Below, piece by piece: positions 8,143-17,389 of a stretch of DNA of 64,000 bases; within the stretch, counting starts at the first letter, position 1; every line of letters starts with the position of its first letter. Location of the stretch: positions 62,001 through 126,000 of the forward strand of contig NZ_JOBH01000011.1 of NCBI RefSeq assembly GCF_000717745.1, read 5' to 3'. This DNA is from Streptomyces violens (lineage in GTDB: Bacteria; Actinomycetota; Actinomycetes; Streptomycetales; Streptomycetaceae). Position numbers and translations under genes: made by a program. The notes beneath the pieces were generated by a model, which did not search any database, was not told the origin of the DNA, and was given only the letters and a program-made list of their open reading frames with translations.

Positions 8143-10146
8143 ATGACGAAGCCCTCCCTCCCCGAACTGCTCCATGCCGCCGTCACCGCCGTCGGCGGCA
8201 CCGAGCGCCCCGGCCAGGTCGCCATGGCCGAGGCGGTCGCCGCGGCCGTCGACGACGGCACCCACCTGCTCGCCCAGGCCGGCACCGGTACCGGAAAGTC
8301 GCTCGGCTATCTGGTCCCGGCGCTGGCGCACGGCGAGCGGGTGGTGATCGCGACGGCCACCCTGGCGCTCCAGCGTCAGCTGGTCGAGCGCGACCTGCCG
8401 CGTACGGTCGAGTCGCTGCATCCGCTGCTCCGCCGCCGGCCGCAGTTCGCCATGCTCAAGGGCCGGTCGAACTATCTCTGCCTGCACCGCCTCCACGAGG
8501 GCGTGCCGCAGGAAGAGGAGGAGGGGCTGTTCGATCCGTTTGAGCAGGCCACGGCGACGAGCAAGCTCGGCAAGGACCTGCTGCGGCTGCGGGACTGGGC
8601 GGACGAGACGGAGACGGGTGACCGGGACGCGCTGACGCCGGGCGTCTCCGACCGGGCGTGGGGCCAGGTCTCGGTGACCTCCCGGGAGTGTCTGGGCGCA
8701 TCGAAGTGCGCGTACGGCGCGGAGTGCTTCGCGGAAGCCGCCCGGGAGCGGGCCAAGCTCGCCGACGTGGTCGTCACGAACCACGCGCTGCTCGCGATCG
8801 ACGCCATCGAGGGCGCGCCGGTCCTGCCGCAGCACGAGGTGCTGATCATCGACGAGGCGCACGAGCTGGTCTCCCGGGTCACCGGCGTGGCCACGGGGGA
8901 GCTCACTCCGGGCCAGGTCAACCGCGCGGTGCGGCGGGCCGCCAAGCTGGTCAACGAAAAGGCCGCCGATCAGCTGCAGACCGCCTCCGAGACCTTCGAG
9001 CGGCTGATGGAGCTGGCGCTGCCGGGCCGCCTGGAGGAGATCCCGGAGGACCTGGGGTACTGCCTGATGGCGCTGCGCGACGCCGCCCGTACGGTGATCT
9101 CCGCGCTCGGTTCGACCCGCGACAAGTCCGTCCAGGACGAGGACGCCGTCCGCAAGCAGGCGCTGGCCTCCGTGGAGAACGTGCACGCGGTCGCCGAGCG
9201 GATCGCGAACGGCTCCGAGTACGACGTGGTCTGGTACGAGCGGCACGACCGCTTCGGTGCCTCGCTGCGCGTCGCCCCGCTGTCGGTGTCCGGGCTGCTG
9301 CGGGAGAAGCTCTTCGAGGACCGCTCGGTCGTGCTGACCTCCGCGACCCTCAAGCTGGGCGGCGACTTCAACGGCGTGGCGGCCTCGCTGGGGCTGGCCC
9401 CCGAGGGCACGCAGGGGGAGGACGTGCCCCCGTGGAAGGGCCTGGACGTCGGCTCGCCGTTCGATTACGGGAAACAGGGCATTCTGTATGTCGCCAAGCA
9501 TCTGAACCAGCCGGGGCGCGAGGGCACCCGCACGGACATGCTGGACGAGCTGGCGGAGCTGGTGGAGGCGGCCGGCGGGCGCACGCTGGGGCTGTTCTCC
9601 TCGATGCGGGCCGCGCAGGCGGCCGCCGAGGAGCTGCGCGGCCGGCTGGACGTGCCGATCCTGCTGCAGGGCGAGGAGACGCTCGGCGAGCTGATCCGGG
9701 CGTTCGCGGCGGATCCGCGTACGTGCCTGTTCGGGACGCTGTCGCTGTGGCAGGGCGTGGACGTACCGGGGGCGAGCTGCCAGCTGGTGGTCATGGACCG
9801 GGTGCCGTTCCCACGCCCCGACGACCCGCTGATGAGCGCCCGCCAGAAGGCCGTGGAGGAGGCCGGCGGCAATGGCTTCATGGCGGTCGCGGCGACGCAT
9901 GCGGCGCTGCTGATGGCTCAGGGCGCGGGCCGACTGATCCGCGCCTCCGGGGACCGCGGCGTGGTCGCCTGCCTGGATCCGCGGGTCGAGCGGGCACGGT
10001 ACGGCTCGTTCCTGCGCGCGTCGATGCCCGGCTTCTGGTACACCACCGACCGCAACCAGGTCCGCCGCTCCCTGGCGGCGATCGACGCGGCCGCTCAGGC
10101 GGCCGAGAAGGCTGCTGAGGAGCCGGAGACGGCGGACGCGCAGTAG
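8143..10146 (+). CDS. dinG: DinG/XPD-family ATP-dependent DNA helicase
   Basis: A superfamily 2 helicase of about 667 residues. Walker A AGTGTGKS is at residues 46-53, motif II is IIDEAHELV, and motifs V/VI occur near SLWQGVDVPGA and QGAGRLIRASGDRG. Four Cys (NYLC, then ECLGASKC and AEC) lie where XPD/DinG proteins hold a 4Fe-4S cluster. DinG unwinds 5'-3' and resolves R-loops and D-loops. ATG 8143 follows AGGGTGG; an in-frame GTG at 8110 is less likely. No SOS box was noticed before it, although it is convergent with lexA. Whether this protein is the functional DinG or a YoaA-like relative cannot be told from sequence alone. Confidence 0.9.
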   Translation: MTKPSLPELLHAAVTAVGGTERPGQVAMAEAVAAAVDDGTHLLAQAGTGTGKSLGYLVPALAHGERVVIATATLALQRQLVERDLPRTVESLHPLLRRRPQFAMLKGRSNYLCLHRLHEGVPQEEEEGLFDPFEQATATSKLGKDLLRLRDWADETETGDRDALTPGVSDRAWGQVSVTSRECLGASKCAYGAECFAEAARERAKLADVVVTNHALLAIDAIEGAPVLPQHEVLIIDEAHELVSRVTGVATGELTPGQVNRAVRRAAKLVNEKAADQLQTASETFERLMELALPGRLEEIPEDLGYCLMALRDAARTVISALGSTRDKSVQDEDAVRKQALASVENVHAVAERIANGSEYDVVWYERHDRFGASLRVAPLSVSGLLREKLFEDRSVVLTSATLKLGGDFNGVAASLGLAPEGTQGEDVPPWKGLDVGSPFDYGKQGILYVAKHLNQPGREGTRTDMLDELAELVEAAGGRTLGLFSSMRAAQAAAEELRGRLDVPILLQGEETLGELIRAFAADPRTCLFGTLSLWQGVDVPGASCQLVVMDRVPFPRPDDPLMSARQKAVEEAGGNGFMAVAATHAALLMAQGAGRLIRASGDRGVVACLDPRVERARYGSFLRASMPGFWYTTDRNQVRRSLAAIDAAAQAAEKAAEEPETADAQ

Positions 10147-10193
10147 TCCGCCAGGGCCCCGGTGGCGGGCCGCTACGGACCCACACACGTGCG

Positions 10194-10227
10194 CGGGCCT
10201 CGTATACCGATCGGCATACGAGGCCCG
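10194..10227. terminator. Bidirectional hairpin between dinG-like gene and lexA
   Basis: CGGGCCTCGTAT at 10194-10205 pairs exactly with ATACGAGGCCCG at 10216-10227. The ten-base loop contains the self-complementary CCGATCGG. It lies between convergent genes, with no T-run, as is common in Streptomyces. Confidence 0.75.
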
Positions 10228-10299
10228 TAGCGTGTGACCGCGGTCGGCTCCTCGGGAGCGGTGGCTCCGTGCGGGGCGCCGCCGGGCCGGCCGTGGCAC

Positions 10300-11091
10300 T
10301 CAGACCCGGCGGAGCACCGCCACCACCTTGCCGAGGATGGTCGCCTCGTCGCCGGGGATGGGCTGGTACGCGGCGTTGTGCGGGAGCAGCCAGACGTGGC
10401 CGTCCTCGCGCTTGAAGCGCTTCACCGTGGCTTCGCCGTCGAGCATGGCGGCGACGATGTCGCCGTTCTCCGCGACGGGCTGGCGGCGGACCGTGACCCA
10501 GTCGCCGTCGCAGATCGCGGCCTCGACCATGGAGTCACCGACGACCTTCAGCACGAACAGCTCGCCGTCGCCCACCAGCTGCCGGGGCAGCGGGAAGACG
10601 TCCTCGACGGACTCCTCGGCGAGGATCGGGCCGCCGGCGGCGATCCGGCCCACCAGCGGGACGTACGACGCCGCGGGCTTGCCCGTGGTGTCCGCGGGGG
10701 CCGAGGCGGGCTGGTCGGAGCCGCGCACCTCGTACGCGCGGGGGCGGTGCGGGTCGCGGCGCAGGAAGCCCTTGCGCTCCAGGGCCATCAGCTGGTGTGC
10801 CACCGACGACGTGCTCGACAGACCCACCGCCTGGCCGATCTCGCGCATGGACGGGGGGTACCCGCGCCGCTGGACGGAGTCCCGGATGACCTCGATGACC
10901 CGCCGCTGCCGGTCCGTGAGGCCCGAGCTGTCCGCACGGATTCCTGGAGGGCGCCCGGGCAGCGAGCGTGCCGGCTTCTGGCCCTCCGGGCTCACCGTGG
11001 TGTCGTCCATCGGCGGTTTCTGGGTCGGCTCGAAGCGGCCCTGGGAGTGGCTCTGTGCGGCAATGATCGCGCTGTCTGCGGTGGTGGTCAC
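10300..11091 (-). CDS. lexA: LexA SOS repressor and self-cleaving protease
   Basis: The gene encodes about 263 residues. The N-terminal winged helix ([20 protein letters not shown], then [13 protein letters not shown]) binds SOS boxes, and a C-terminal S24 domain performs RecA-stimulated autocleavage. The Ala-Gly cleavage site is in GRIAAGGP, the catalytic Ser is in [11 protein letters not shown] and Lys in EATVKRF. GTG 11091 is preferred because GAGAGGGG precedes it. The N-terminus is about 60 residues longer than E. coli LexA, as is usual in streptomycetes; an internal ATG (MDDTTV) is an alternative. A near-consensus SOS box lies upstream, so it should repress itself. Confidence 0.95.
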   Translation of the reverse strand: MTTTADSAIIAAQSHSQGRFEPTQKPPMDDTTVSPEGQKPARSLPGRPPGIRADSSGLTDRQRRVIEVIRDSVQRRGYPPSMREIGQAVGLSSTSSVAHQLMALERKGFLRRDPHRPRAYEVRGSDQPASAPADTTGKPAASYVPLVGRIAAGGPILAEESVEDVFPLPRQLVGDGELFVLKVVGDSMVEAAICDGDWVTVRRQPVAENGDIVAAMLDGEATVKRFKREDGHVWLLPHNAAYQPIPGDEATILGKVVAVLRRV

Positions 11092-11157
11092 GTCGGCTGC
11101 CCCTCTCGGAATGTTCTCCCTAGTTAGCCAACGGTAGTTGCTTTCGAAAGGTTGCGC

Positions 11158-11171
11158 CAAACACACGTTCG
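11158..11171 (-). promoter_or_regulatory. SOS (LexA) box upstream of lexA
   Basis: CAAAC-ACAC-GTTCG matches the actinobacterial SOS consensus CGAAC-N4-GTTCG at all but one half-site base. It is 67 bases upstream of the lexA start and overlaps TTGGCG, a plausible -35 with TACCGT 18 bases downstream, so LexA binding would block its own promoter. Confidence 0.75.
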
Positions 11172-11448
11172 AGTGAAAATCCGCGGATTAGCTGACCTGA
11201 TCAGGGCATCGGGTGTATGGCCACGGGCGGGCGAAAGGCGATAACGGGCATTACGGTACCGTTCCCGCCGGGAAATTCCCGGCGCCGGGTCCGCGTTCTG
11301 CCGCGCTTCCGCGACGATCTCGGCGCGCCCGCCGTGACCTGCCCAAGTCTGTCATTGCCGCCCCTCCGCAACGGTCACCGGGGGGTCTCACGTAGTCTCG
11401 TGGCTGCTGCGCCGCCGCGACACGCGGTGGGTGCATTTTCTCGCCCGG

Positions 11449-11495
11449 CACCACATGTAGTGCTTGGATGGGCGACAGCCACCAGACGTTGTGGT
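11449..11495 (+). promoter_or_regulatory. Candidate pair of NrdR boxes before nrdR
   Basis: The element CACCACATGTAGTG (11449-11462) is a palindrome with one mismatched pair. A second partial palindrome, CACCAGACGTTGTGG (11480-11494), is centred about 31-32 bases downstream, close to three helical turns. NrdR controls ribonucleotide reductase genes through paired boxes with this spacing, and the known box core resembles the first site. The remainder of the gap 11172-11632 shows no gene. Confidence 0.55.
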
Positions 11496-11632
11496 CCATG
11501 GTCTTCTTCGGTCCGTGGATCGCCTATGCTTGTGGTCGCTCCGGAGGCCCCGTTCGGGCCCTGTCCGGGCTATCAGCCGTACGCCGGAACGGGTTGGCGT
11601 ACGTCCGTTTTCGAGGGTGAGGAGGGCAAGCC

Positions 11633-12154
11633 ATGCACTGCCCCTTCTGCAGGCACCCCGACAGCCGGGTGGTGGACAGCCGCACCACCGACGACGGCAC
11701 CTCGATCCGCCGCCGCCGGCAGTGCCCCGACTGCTCCCGGCGGTTCACGACGATCGAGACGGCGTCACTCACGGTGATCAAGCGGAGCGGGGTCACCGAG
11801 CCCTTCAGCCGTGACAAGGTCATCGCCGGCGTGCGCAAGGCGTGCCAGGGCCGGCCGGTCACCGAGGACGCGCTCGCCAAGCTCGGCCAGCGGGTCGAGG
11901 AGGCGGTCCGCGCGACCGGCAGCGCCGAGCTGTCCACCCATGACGTCGGGCTCGCCATACTGGGCCCGCTCCAGGAGCTGGACCTCGTGGCGTACCTGCG
12001 CTTCGCGAGCGTGTACCGGGCGTTCGACTCGCTCGAAGATTTTGAGGCGGCCATCGCGGAGCTGCGTGAGCAGCGGCCGCCCTCGCATCACTGCGGGAAC
12101 TGCGGGGAGGCCGAGAATTCGGCGGTCCCCGTGCCCGCCCCCGCCGCCGACTAG
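11633..12154 (+). CDS. nrdR: NrdR transcriptional repressor of ribonucleotide reductase genes
   Basis: A 173-residue protein. The N-terminal zinc ribbon is formed by CPFC at residues 3-6 and CPDC near residue 31, with RRRRQ and RRFTTIE between and after them. An ATP-cone follows ([24 protein letters not shown]). It senses ATP/dATP and represses nrd promoters. ATG 11633 follows GAGGAGG. It lies 120 bases before nrdJ on the same strand and is likely cotranscribed with it. The C-terminus has an extra Cys pair (HCGNCG) and a Pro/Ala tail. Confidence 0.96.
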   Translation: MHCPFCRHPDSRVVDSRTTDDGTSIRRRRQCPDCSRRFTTIETASLTVIKRSGVTEPFSRDKVIAGVRKACQGRPVTEDALAKLGQRVEEAVRATGSAELSTHDVGLAILGPLQELDLVAYLRFASVYRAFDSLEDFEAAIAELREQRPPSHHCGNCGEAENSAVPVPAPAAD

Positions 12155-12274
12155 CTCGGCGCGCGACCCAGACCTCGCCGGAGCTGAGCAGGAGCCCCGG
12201 CGCAGCAAGACATACACCGTGCCACGGGAAGATGTGTGCACATCAGGGCGTTTACGCCCGTACAGGGAGGCGGC

Positions 12275-15151
12275 ATGACAGAGACGACGAGCGGCCCGGC
12301 GCGAGGCTCCCGAAAGGGCAGCAAGGCGAGCAAGGGTCTGCGTATCGAGCGCATCCACACCACCCCCGGCGTGCATCCGTACGACGAGGTGGCGTGGGAG
12401 AGCCGAGACGTCGTCATGACCAATTGGCGCGACGGCTCGGTCAATTTCGAGCAGCGTGGCGTCGAGTTCCCCGACTTCTGGTCGGTGAACGCGGTCAACA
12501 TCGTCACAAGCAAGTACTTCCGTGGCGCGGTCGGCTCCCCGGAGCGGGAGAAGAGCCTCAAGCAGCTCATCGACCGCGTGGTGAAGACGTACCGGAAGTC
12601 CGGTGAGGAGAACGGTTACTTCGCCTCCCCGGCCGACGCGGAGATCTTTGAACACGAGCTGGCGTACGCGCTGCTCCACCAGGTCTTCAGCTTCAACTCG
12701 CCGGTCTGGTTCAACGTCGGCACCAAGCAGCCGCAGCAGGTCAGCGCCTGCTTCATCCTCTCCGTCGACGACTCCATGGAGTCGATCCTGGACTGGTACA
12801 AGGAAGAGGGGATGATCTTCAAGGGCGGCTCCGGCGCCGGCCTGAACCTCTCCCGCATCCGCTCCTCCAAGGAGCTGCTGTCCTCCGGCGGCAACGCCTC
12901 CGGACCGGTCTCCTTCATGCGCGGCGCCGACGCGTCCGCCGGCACCATCAAGTCGGGCGGCGCCACCCGCCGCGCCGCCAAGATGGTCGTCCTGGACGTG
13001 GACCACCCGGACGTCGAGGCGTTCATCGAGACCAAGGTCTCCGAGGAGGAGAAGATCCGCGCGCTGCGCGACGCGGGCTTCGACATGGACCTGGGCGGCG
13101 ACGACATCGCTTCCGTCCAGTACCAGAACGCCAACAACTCGGTCCGCGTGAACGACGAGTTCATGAAGGCCGTGGAGTCCGGCTCGAAGTTCGGCCTGCG
13201 CGGCCGGCTGAACGGCGAGGTCATCGAGGAGGTCGACGCCAAGGGCCTGTTCCGCAAGATGGCCGAGGCCGCCTGGGCCTGCGCCGACCCCGGCATCCAG
13301 TACGACGACACCATCAACCACTGGCACACCTCGCCGGAGTCGGGCCGGATCACCGCCTCGAACCCGTGCAGCGAGTACATGCACCTGGACAACTCCTCGT
13401 GCAACCTCGCCTCGCTCAACCTCATGAAGTTCCTGCGCGACGACGACAAGGGCAACCAGTCGTTCGACGCGGAGCGCTTCGCCAAGGTCGTCGAGCTGGT
13501 CATCACCGCGATGGACATCTCCATCTGCTTTGCGGACTTCCCGACCGAGAAGATCGGTGAGACCACCCGCGCCTTCCGTCAGCTGGGCATCGGTTACGCC
13601 AACCTCGGCGCCCTGCTCATGGCCACGGGCCACGCGTACGACTCCGACGGCGGCCGCGCGCTCGCCGGCGCCATCACCTCCCTGATGACCGGTACCTCGT
13701 ACAAGCGCTCCGCCGAGCTGGCCTCGGTCGTCGGCCCGTACGACGGTTACGCCCGCAACGCCGACGCCCACAAGCGCGTCATGAAGCAGCACGCGGACGC
13801 CAACGGTGCCGCCACGCGCATGGACGACCTGGACACCCCGGTGTGGGCCGCGGCCACCGAGGCGTGGCAGGACGTCATCCGCCTCGGCGAGAAGAACGGC
13901 TTCCGCAACGCGCAGGCTTCGGTGCTGGCCCCCACCGGCACCATCGGCCTGATGATGGACTGCGACACCACGGGCGTCGAGCCGGACCTGGCCCTGGTCA
14001 AGTTCAAGAAGCTCGTCGGCGGCGGCTCGATGCAGATCGTGAACAACACGGTCCCGAAGGCCCTGAAGCGCCTGGGCTACCAGCCCGAGCAGGTCGAGGC
14101 GATCGTCGCCCACATCGCCGAGCACGGCAATGTGATCGACGCCCCGGCCCTGAAGACCGAGCACTACGAGGTCTTCGACTGCGCCATGGGCGAGCGTGCC
14201 ATCTCCCCGATGGGCCACGTCCGCATGATGGCCGCAGCGCAGCCGTTCCTCTCCGGCGCGATCTCCAAGACGGTCAACGTCCCGGAGACCGCCACGGTCG
14301 AGGAGATCGAGGACGTCTACTTCCAGGGCTGGAAGCTCGGCCTGAAGGCGCTCGCGATCTACCGCGACAACTGCAAGGTCGGCCAGCCGCTCTCCGCCAA
14401 GAAGAAGGAGGAGGAGAAGAAGGCCGAGCCGGTCGCCGAGAAGAAGGTCGTCGAGTACCGCCCGGTCCGCAAGCGTCTCCCGAAGGGCCGTCCCGGCATC
14501 ACCACCTCCTTCACCGTCGGCGGCGCCGAGGGTTACATGACGGCCAACTCCTACCCGGACGACGGCCTGGGCGAGGTCTTCCTGAAGATGTCCAAGCAGG
14601 GCTCGACCCTCGCGGGCATGATGGACGCCTTCTCCATCGCGGTCTCGGTCGGCCTCCAGTACGGCGTGCCGCTGGAGACCTACGTCTCGAAGTTCACCAA
14701 CATGCGCTTCGAGCCGGCCGGCATGACGGACGACCCGGACGTGCGGATGGCGCAGTCGATCGTCGACTACATCTTCCGTCGCCTGGCGCTGGACTTCCTG
14801 CCCTTCGAGACCCGCTCGGCGCTCGGCATCCACTCCGTCGAGGAGCGTCAGCGCCACCTGGAGACCGGTTCGTACGAGCCGGCCGAGGACGAGGTCGACA
14901 TCCAGGGCCTGGCCCAGTCGGCCCCGCTGACCCCGGCGACCCAGCAGTCCGCGCCGGCCTCCACCGAAGAGGTCGTCGAGGAGACCGCGGCGCCGGCCCC
15001 GAAGCAGGCGCACACCAACGCGGAGCTGGTCGAGATGCAGCTCGGCATCAACGCCGACGCACCGCTGTGCTTCTCCTGCGGCACGAAGATGCAGCGCGCC
15101 GGCAGCTGCTACCTCTGCGAGGGCTGCGGCTCCACGAGCGGCTGCAGCTGA
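12275..15151 (+). CDS. nrdJ: Class II (adenosylcobalamin-dependent) ribonucleoside-diphosphate reductase
   Basis: The gene encodes about 958 residues of the oxygen-independent B12-dependent reductase that makes dNDPs. Visible are SACFILSVDDSMESI, GGSGAGLNLSRIRSS, the active-site stretch NPCSEY and NSSCNLASLNL (Asn/Cys/Glu radical centre), and QASVLAPTGTIGLMMDCDT. A Lys/Glu/Val-rich linker leads to a C-terminal Cys cluster (CFSCGTKM, then CYLCEGCG), which matches the redox/zinc tail of actinobacterial NrdJ. ATG 12275 follows GGGAGG. A small hairpin (GGGCG-TTTA-CGCCC) lies just before the ribosome site. Partner NrdR is immediately upstream. Confidence 0.96.
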   Translation: MTETTSGPARGSRKGSKASKGLRIERIHTTPGVHPYDEVAWESRDVVMTNWRDGSVNFEQRGVEFPDFWSVNAVNIVTSKYFRGAVGSPEREKSLKQLIDRVVKTYRKSGEENGYFASPADAEIFEHELAYALLHQVFSFNSPVWFNVGTKQPQQVSACFILSVDDSMESILDWYKEEGMIFKGGSGAGLNLSRIRSSKELLSSGGNASGPVSFMRGADASAGTIKSGGATRRAAKMVVLDVDHPDVEAFIETKVSEEEKIRALRDAGFDMDLGGDDIASVQYQNANNSVRVNDEFMKAVESGSKFGLRGRLNGEVIEEVDAKGLFRKMAEAAWACADPGIQYDDTINHWHTSPESGRITASNPCSEYMHLDNSSCNLASLNLMKFLRDDDKGNQSFDAERFAKVVELVITAMDISICFADFPTEKIGETTRAFRQLGIGYANLGALLMATGHAYDSDGGRALAGAITSLMTGTSYKRSAELASVVGPYDGYARNADAHKRVMKQHADANGAATRMDDLDTPVWAAATEAWQDVIRLGEKNGFRNAQASVLAPTGTIGLMMDCDTTGVEPDLALVKFKKLVGGGSMQIVNNTVPKALKRLGYQPEQVEAIVAHIAEHGNVIDAPALKTEHYEVFDCAMGERAISPMGHVRMMAAAQPFLSGAISKTVNVPETATVEEIEDVYFQGWKLGLKALAIYRDNCKVGQPLSAKKKEEEKKAEPVAEKKVVEYRPVRKRLPKGRPGITTSFTVGGAEGYMTANSYPDDGLGEVFLKMSKQGSTLAGMMDAFSIAVSVGLQYGVPLETYVSKFTNMRFEPAGMTDDPDVRMAQSIVDYIFRRLALDFLPFETRSALGIHSVEERQRHLETGSYEPAEDEVDIQGLAQSAPLTPATQQSAPASTEEVVEETAAPAPKQAHTNAELVEMQLGINADAPLCFSCGTKMQRAGSCYLCEGCGSTSGCS

Positions 15152-15184
15152 CAGTGCGCCCCTCGGGGCGTGAATGAACCGCTC

Positions 15185-15220
15185 AGGGCGGTGGAGGCGG
15201 GGTCCCGCTTCCACCGCCCT
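15185..15220. terminator. Strong hairpin between convergent nrdJ and TerD-family gene
   Basis: AGGGCGGTGGA and TCCACCGCCCT are exact inverse complements, with a further inner GCGGG/CCCGC pairing. It lies just after nrdJ and before the end of the opposing gene, so it can end both transcripts. Confidence 0.8.
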
Positions 15221-15285
15221 CGGCGTTGACTGCCGGCCTTGCGCCCGGTGGGCTTCCGGTCCGCGTCGCGTCCGTGTCGTGGTTG

Positions 15286-15822
15286 TCAGCCGGCGGCGGG
15301 CCGTCGTCCCATCCACGTGGCGAAGTCGTCGGCGTCGCCCTCGAAACCGCGGACCTCGCTCACGAACTGCCACTCGCCGTCGCCGTCCCGGACGAACTCC
15401 GCGACCACCGCGGCCGTGGCGCCGGGAAGACGGCCGAAGTCGTCCTCCGCCAGCAACTCGTAGCCCTCCAGGATGCGCACCAGGGTGTGCGGTATGTCGC
15501 TGAAGGTCCGGCGTCCGCCCCGCTGCTGGATGGTGACGCCCACCACCACCCGGCCGTACCTCTCCGCCAGCCGCGAGAACTCCAGCGTCATCGCCTCGTC
15601 GACGCCGAATCCCTGGCCGGTCCTGCTGTCCCGGTTCAGCGTGATGGTGCCGTCGGGGGAGCGGCTGTCGAAGTGCACGAGGTAGTCGGGCTCGCCGTAC
15701 AGCGCGTCCGTGGTGTACGTCGCGGCGATGATGTCGAGGTCGTTGGCGGGCTCGCCCTGGGGGCTCGGGTCCCATTTCAGCGTGACCTCGGCCTTGTCGA
15801 TCCCCTTGTTGAGACTGCTCAC
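15286..15822 (-). CDS. TerD-family stress protein
   Basis: The protein is about 178 residues with the TerD/CABP1 fold. VSSLNKG opens it, then AEVTLKWDPSP, LDIIAATY and VHFDSRSPDGTITLNRDSRTG with Asp/Asn residues typical of its calcium sites, and VVVGVTIQQ and FVRDGDGEWQF near the end. Members are linked to tellurite resistance, calcium binding and development in streptomycetes; the molecular function is uncertain. GTG 15822 follows GAAGGGA by six bases. ATG 15882 in frame (MGDSREAPG) is possible but has no ribosome site. It diverges from the YdbC-like gene; gap 15823-16008 shows no gene. Confidence 0.85.
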   Translation of the reverse strand: MSSLNKGIDKAEVTLKWDPSPQGEPANDLDIIAATYTTDALYGEPDYLVHFDSRSPDGTITLNRDSRTGQGFGVDEAMTLEFSRLAERYGRVVVGVTIQQRGGRRTFSDIPHTLVRILEGYELLAEDDFGRLPGATAAVVAEFVRDGDGEWQFVSEVRGFEGDADDFATWMGRRPAAG

Positions 15823-16008
15823 CAGACTTCCCTTCTTCGGCCCCGGAGCACCGTGGCCGGGCGCTTCCCGTGAATCACCCATGCTGCCACGAGGGTGTGA
15901 CATGCGGTGTCTGCCCGCCCTCATCCGCCGTATACAGCACATGAGTTGAAGTGTGCGTACTGTGACGCGCAGTGACGCGAGGGGCGCCAGGGGCCGTACG
16001 ATGGCGCG

Positions 16009-16614
16009 GTGCTGGTCAAATGGATTCGCTGCACTGTTGTGGACCGCGGGGGGTTCGAACGGGGGCAGCGCAAATGGGCGGGGCTGCCCGGGGAGCCGGG
16101 CTTCCGGGGGCAAGGAGGCGGCTGGAGCCGCACCCGACCCGGTGTCGCGCATCTCGTGGCCTTCTGGGAGAGCAGGGCGTTCTACGACTCGTTCATGGCG
16201 AGATCGCACGACCGCCTGGCCGCCGCGCAGACCGGCACGTACAAGAACGGCCAGACCCGTCTCTTCGAACACGAGCTGGACGTGAAGGTCGGCTTCCGCC
16301 CCGTCTTCACGGACGCCGATGTGCTGCGACTGGCGTACTGCCAGGTCAAGTCGGACCGCGTCGACCACTACAAGCTGATGCAGGAGAAGGTCTGGAACCC
16401 CGCGATGGCGGGCTCCCCGGGGATGCTGCGCGGCATGCTGGGGCGCGCCCCGGGGGAGGAGTTCCTGGTCCTCTCGATGTGGCAGTCGGCGGCCGAACGC
16501 GGCAAGTACCGCCCGGAACGCCTCGAACGGCTGGCCCTACGGGCGCAGACGGCGGCGGACATCATGGGCGTCACGGGCGACGTGGTCGACCTGGAGCCTT
16601 CGTGGACGGTGTGA
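16009..16614 (+). CDS. YdbC/DUF4937-like protein of unknown function
   Basis: A 201-residue soluble protein opening with MLVKWIRCTVVD. It looks like a duplicated dimeric alpha-beta barrel domain: VAHLVAFWESRAFYDSFMAR in the first half and FLVLSMWQSAAERGKYRPER in the second, both of the kind seen in DUF4937/YdbC proteins. The reaction is unknown. GTG 16009 has no clear ribosome site, so it may be leaderless or start at a nearby codon. It is convergent with the TetR gene, with only 55 bases between them. Confidence 0.7.
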   Translation: MLVKWIRCTVVDRGGFERGQRKWAGLPGEPGFRGQGGGWSRTRPGVAHLVAFWESRAFYDSFMARSHDRLAAAQTGTYKNGQTRLFEHELDVKVGFRPVFTDADVLRLAYCQVKSDRVDHYKLMQEKVWNPAMAGSPGMLRGMLGRAPGEEFLVLSMWQSAAERGKYRPERLERLALRAQTAADIMGVTGDVVDLEPSWTV

Positions 16615-16669
16615 CGGCCTCACGGTGTGAGATGTGACCGTCCAACGGCGTGCGGGGCCCCGTTCGCGG

Positions 16670-17344
16670 TCAGGTGCTCCTCGTGAACGTTCCTGCGTGT
16701 GCTGCCGCGAGGGCGACGGCGACGGCCTGGTCAGCGGCCGGCTCGTCCAGGCCCTCGCGGGTGATGAACAGGCGGAAGAACAGCGGTGCCGCCGCCGCGC
16801 GTACCAGTGCTCCGCCGTCGATGGCCGACCGCGGGCCGGGCAGCTCGCCGCGGGCGACGGCGCGGTCCACGATCACCTCGCAGCGCGTGAACCGTTCGGC
16901 GTAGTACGCGCGCAGCGCCTGCGCGGCCGGTTCGGACTGGAAGGCGGCGGCAATGACCGCCGAGCTGGGCGCGGCGGTCGCGGGGTCGGCGAAGGAGTGC
17001 ACGACCTCCAGCGCGAGCGCGTGCAGGTCGCCGTGGAGCGAGCCGGTGTCGGGCGGTGTCCAGCTGTCCTCGCCGGCCAGGTCGAGGGTGTCGGCGACCA
17101 GCCCGTCGACGCCGCCCCAGCGGCGGTAGAGCGTCGTCTTGTGCACGCCGGAGTGCTCGGCGACGTACTCGACCGTCAGGCCGGAGTAGCCGTGCTCGGT
17201 GAGGCCGGTCAGGACGGCGTCGCGGACGGCTGCCCGCGTGCGTGCGGTACGGCCGCCGGGCCGGCGGGTGCCCGGGCGGGCGGCGCCGGTTCCGCCTGCG
17301 ACCTGCGCGGTCTGCTCGTTGTCCACAGGCAAATGCAACTCCAC
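16670..17344 (-). CDS. TetR-family transcriptional regulator
   Basis: About 224 residues. The N-terminal TetR helix-turn-helix reads RAAVRDAVLTGLTEHGYSGL, then TVEYVAEHSGVHKTTLYRRW. A C-terminal ligand-binding part carries the TetR_C motif region (HSFADPATAAPSSAVIAAAF, then GALVRAAAAPLFFRLF). The ligand is unknown. GTG 17344 is the most likely start; no ribosome site is visible and an upstream TTG (17392) remains possible. The paired TTGCGTTA/TAACGCAA sites around its start suggest autoregulation. No obvious target gene lies beside it except the divergent histidine phosphatase. Confidence 0.85.
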   Translation of the reverse strand: MELHLPVDNEQTAQVAGGTGAARPGTRRPGGRTARTRAAVRDAVLTGLTEHGYSGLTVEYVAEHSGVHKTTLYRRWGGVDGLVADTLDLAGEDSWTPPDTGSLHGDLHALALEVVHSFADPATAAPSSAVIAAAFQSEPAAQALRAYYAERFTRCEVIVDRAVARGELPGPRSAIDGGALVRAAAAPLFFRLFITREGLDEPAADQAVAVALAAAHAGTFTRST

Positions 17345-17389
17345 TTGCGTTAGGTACGGGGTCGTGTCATCATCGTCAGCGTAACGCAA
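17345..17389. promoter_or_regulatory. Inverted TTGCGTTA / TAACGCAA sites upstream of tetR
   Basis: TTGCGTTA (17345-17352) and TAACGCAA (17382-17389) are exact inverse complements separated by 29 bases. The right copy also contains GCGTaACGC. They flank the likely promoter and start of the TetR gene, suggesting two operator half-sites or two dimer sites. Confidence 0.5.

Noticed and set aside
12105..12274. B12 riboswitch before nrdJ
   Set aside because: No B12-box-like sequence is visible in the 120-base gap; in streptomycetes that element is known at class I nrdABS instead.
15823..15882. Longer TerD-family start at ATG 15882
   Set aside because: No ribosome site precedes it, and the extra 20 residues are not like family N-termini; kept only as an alternative.
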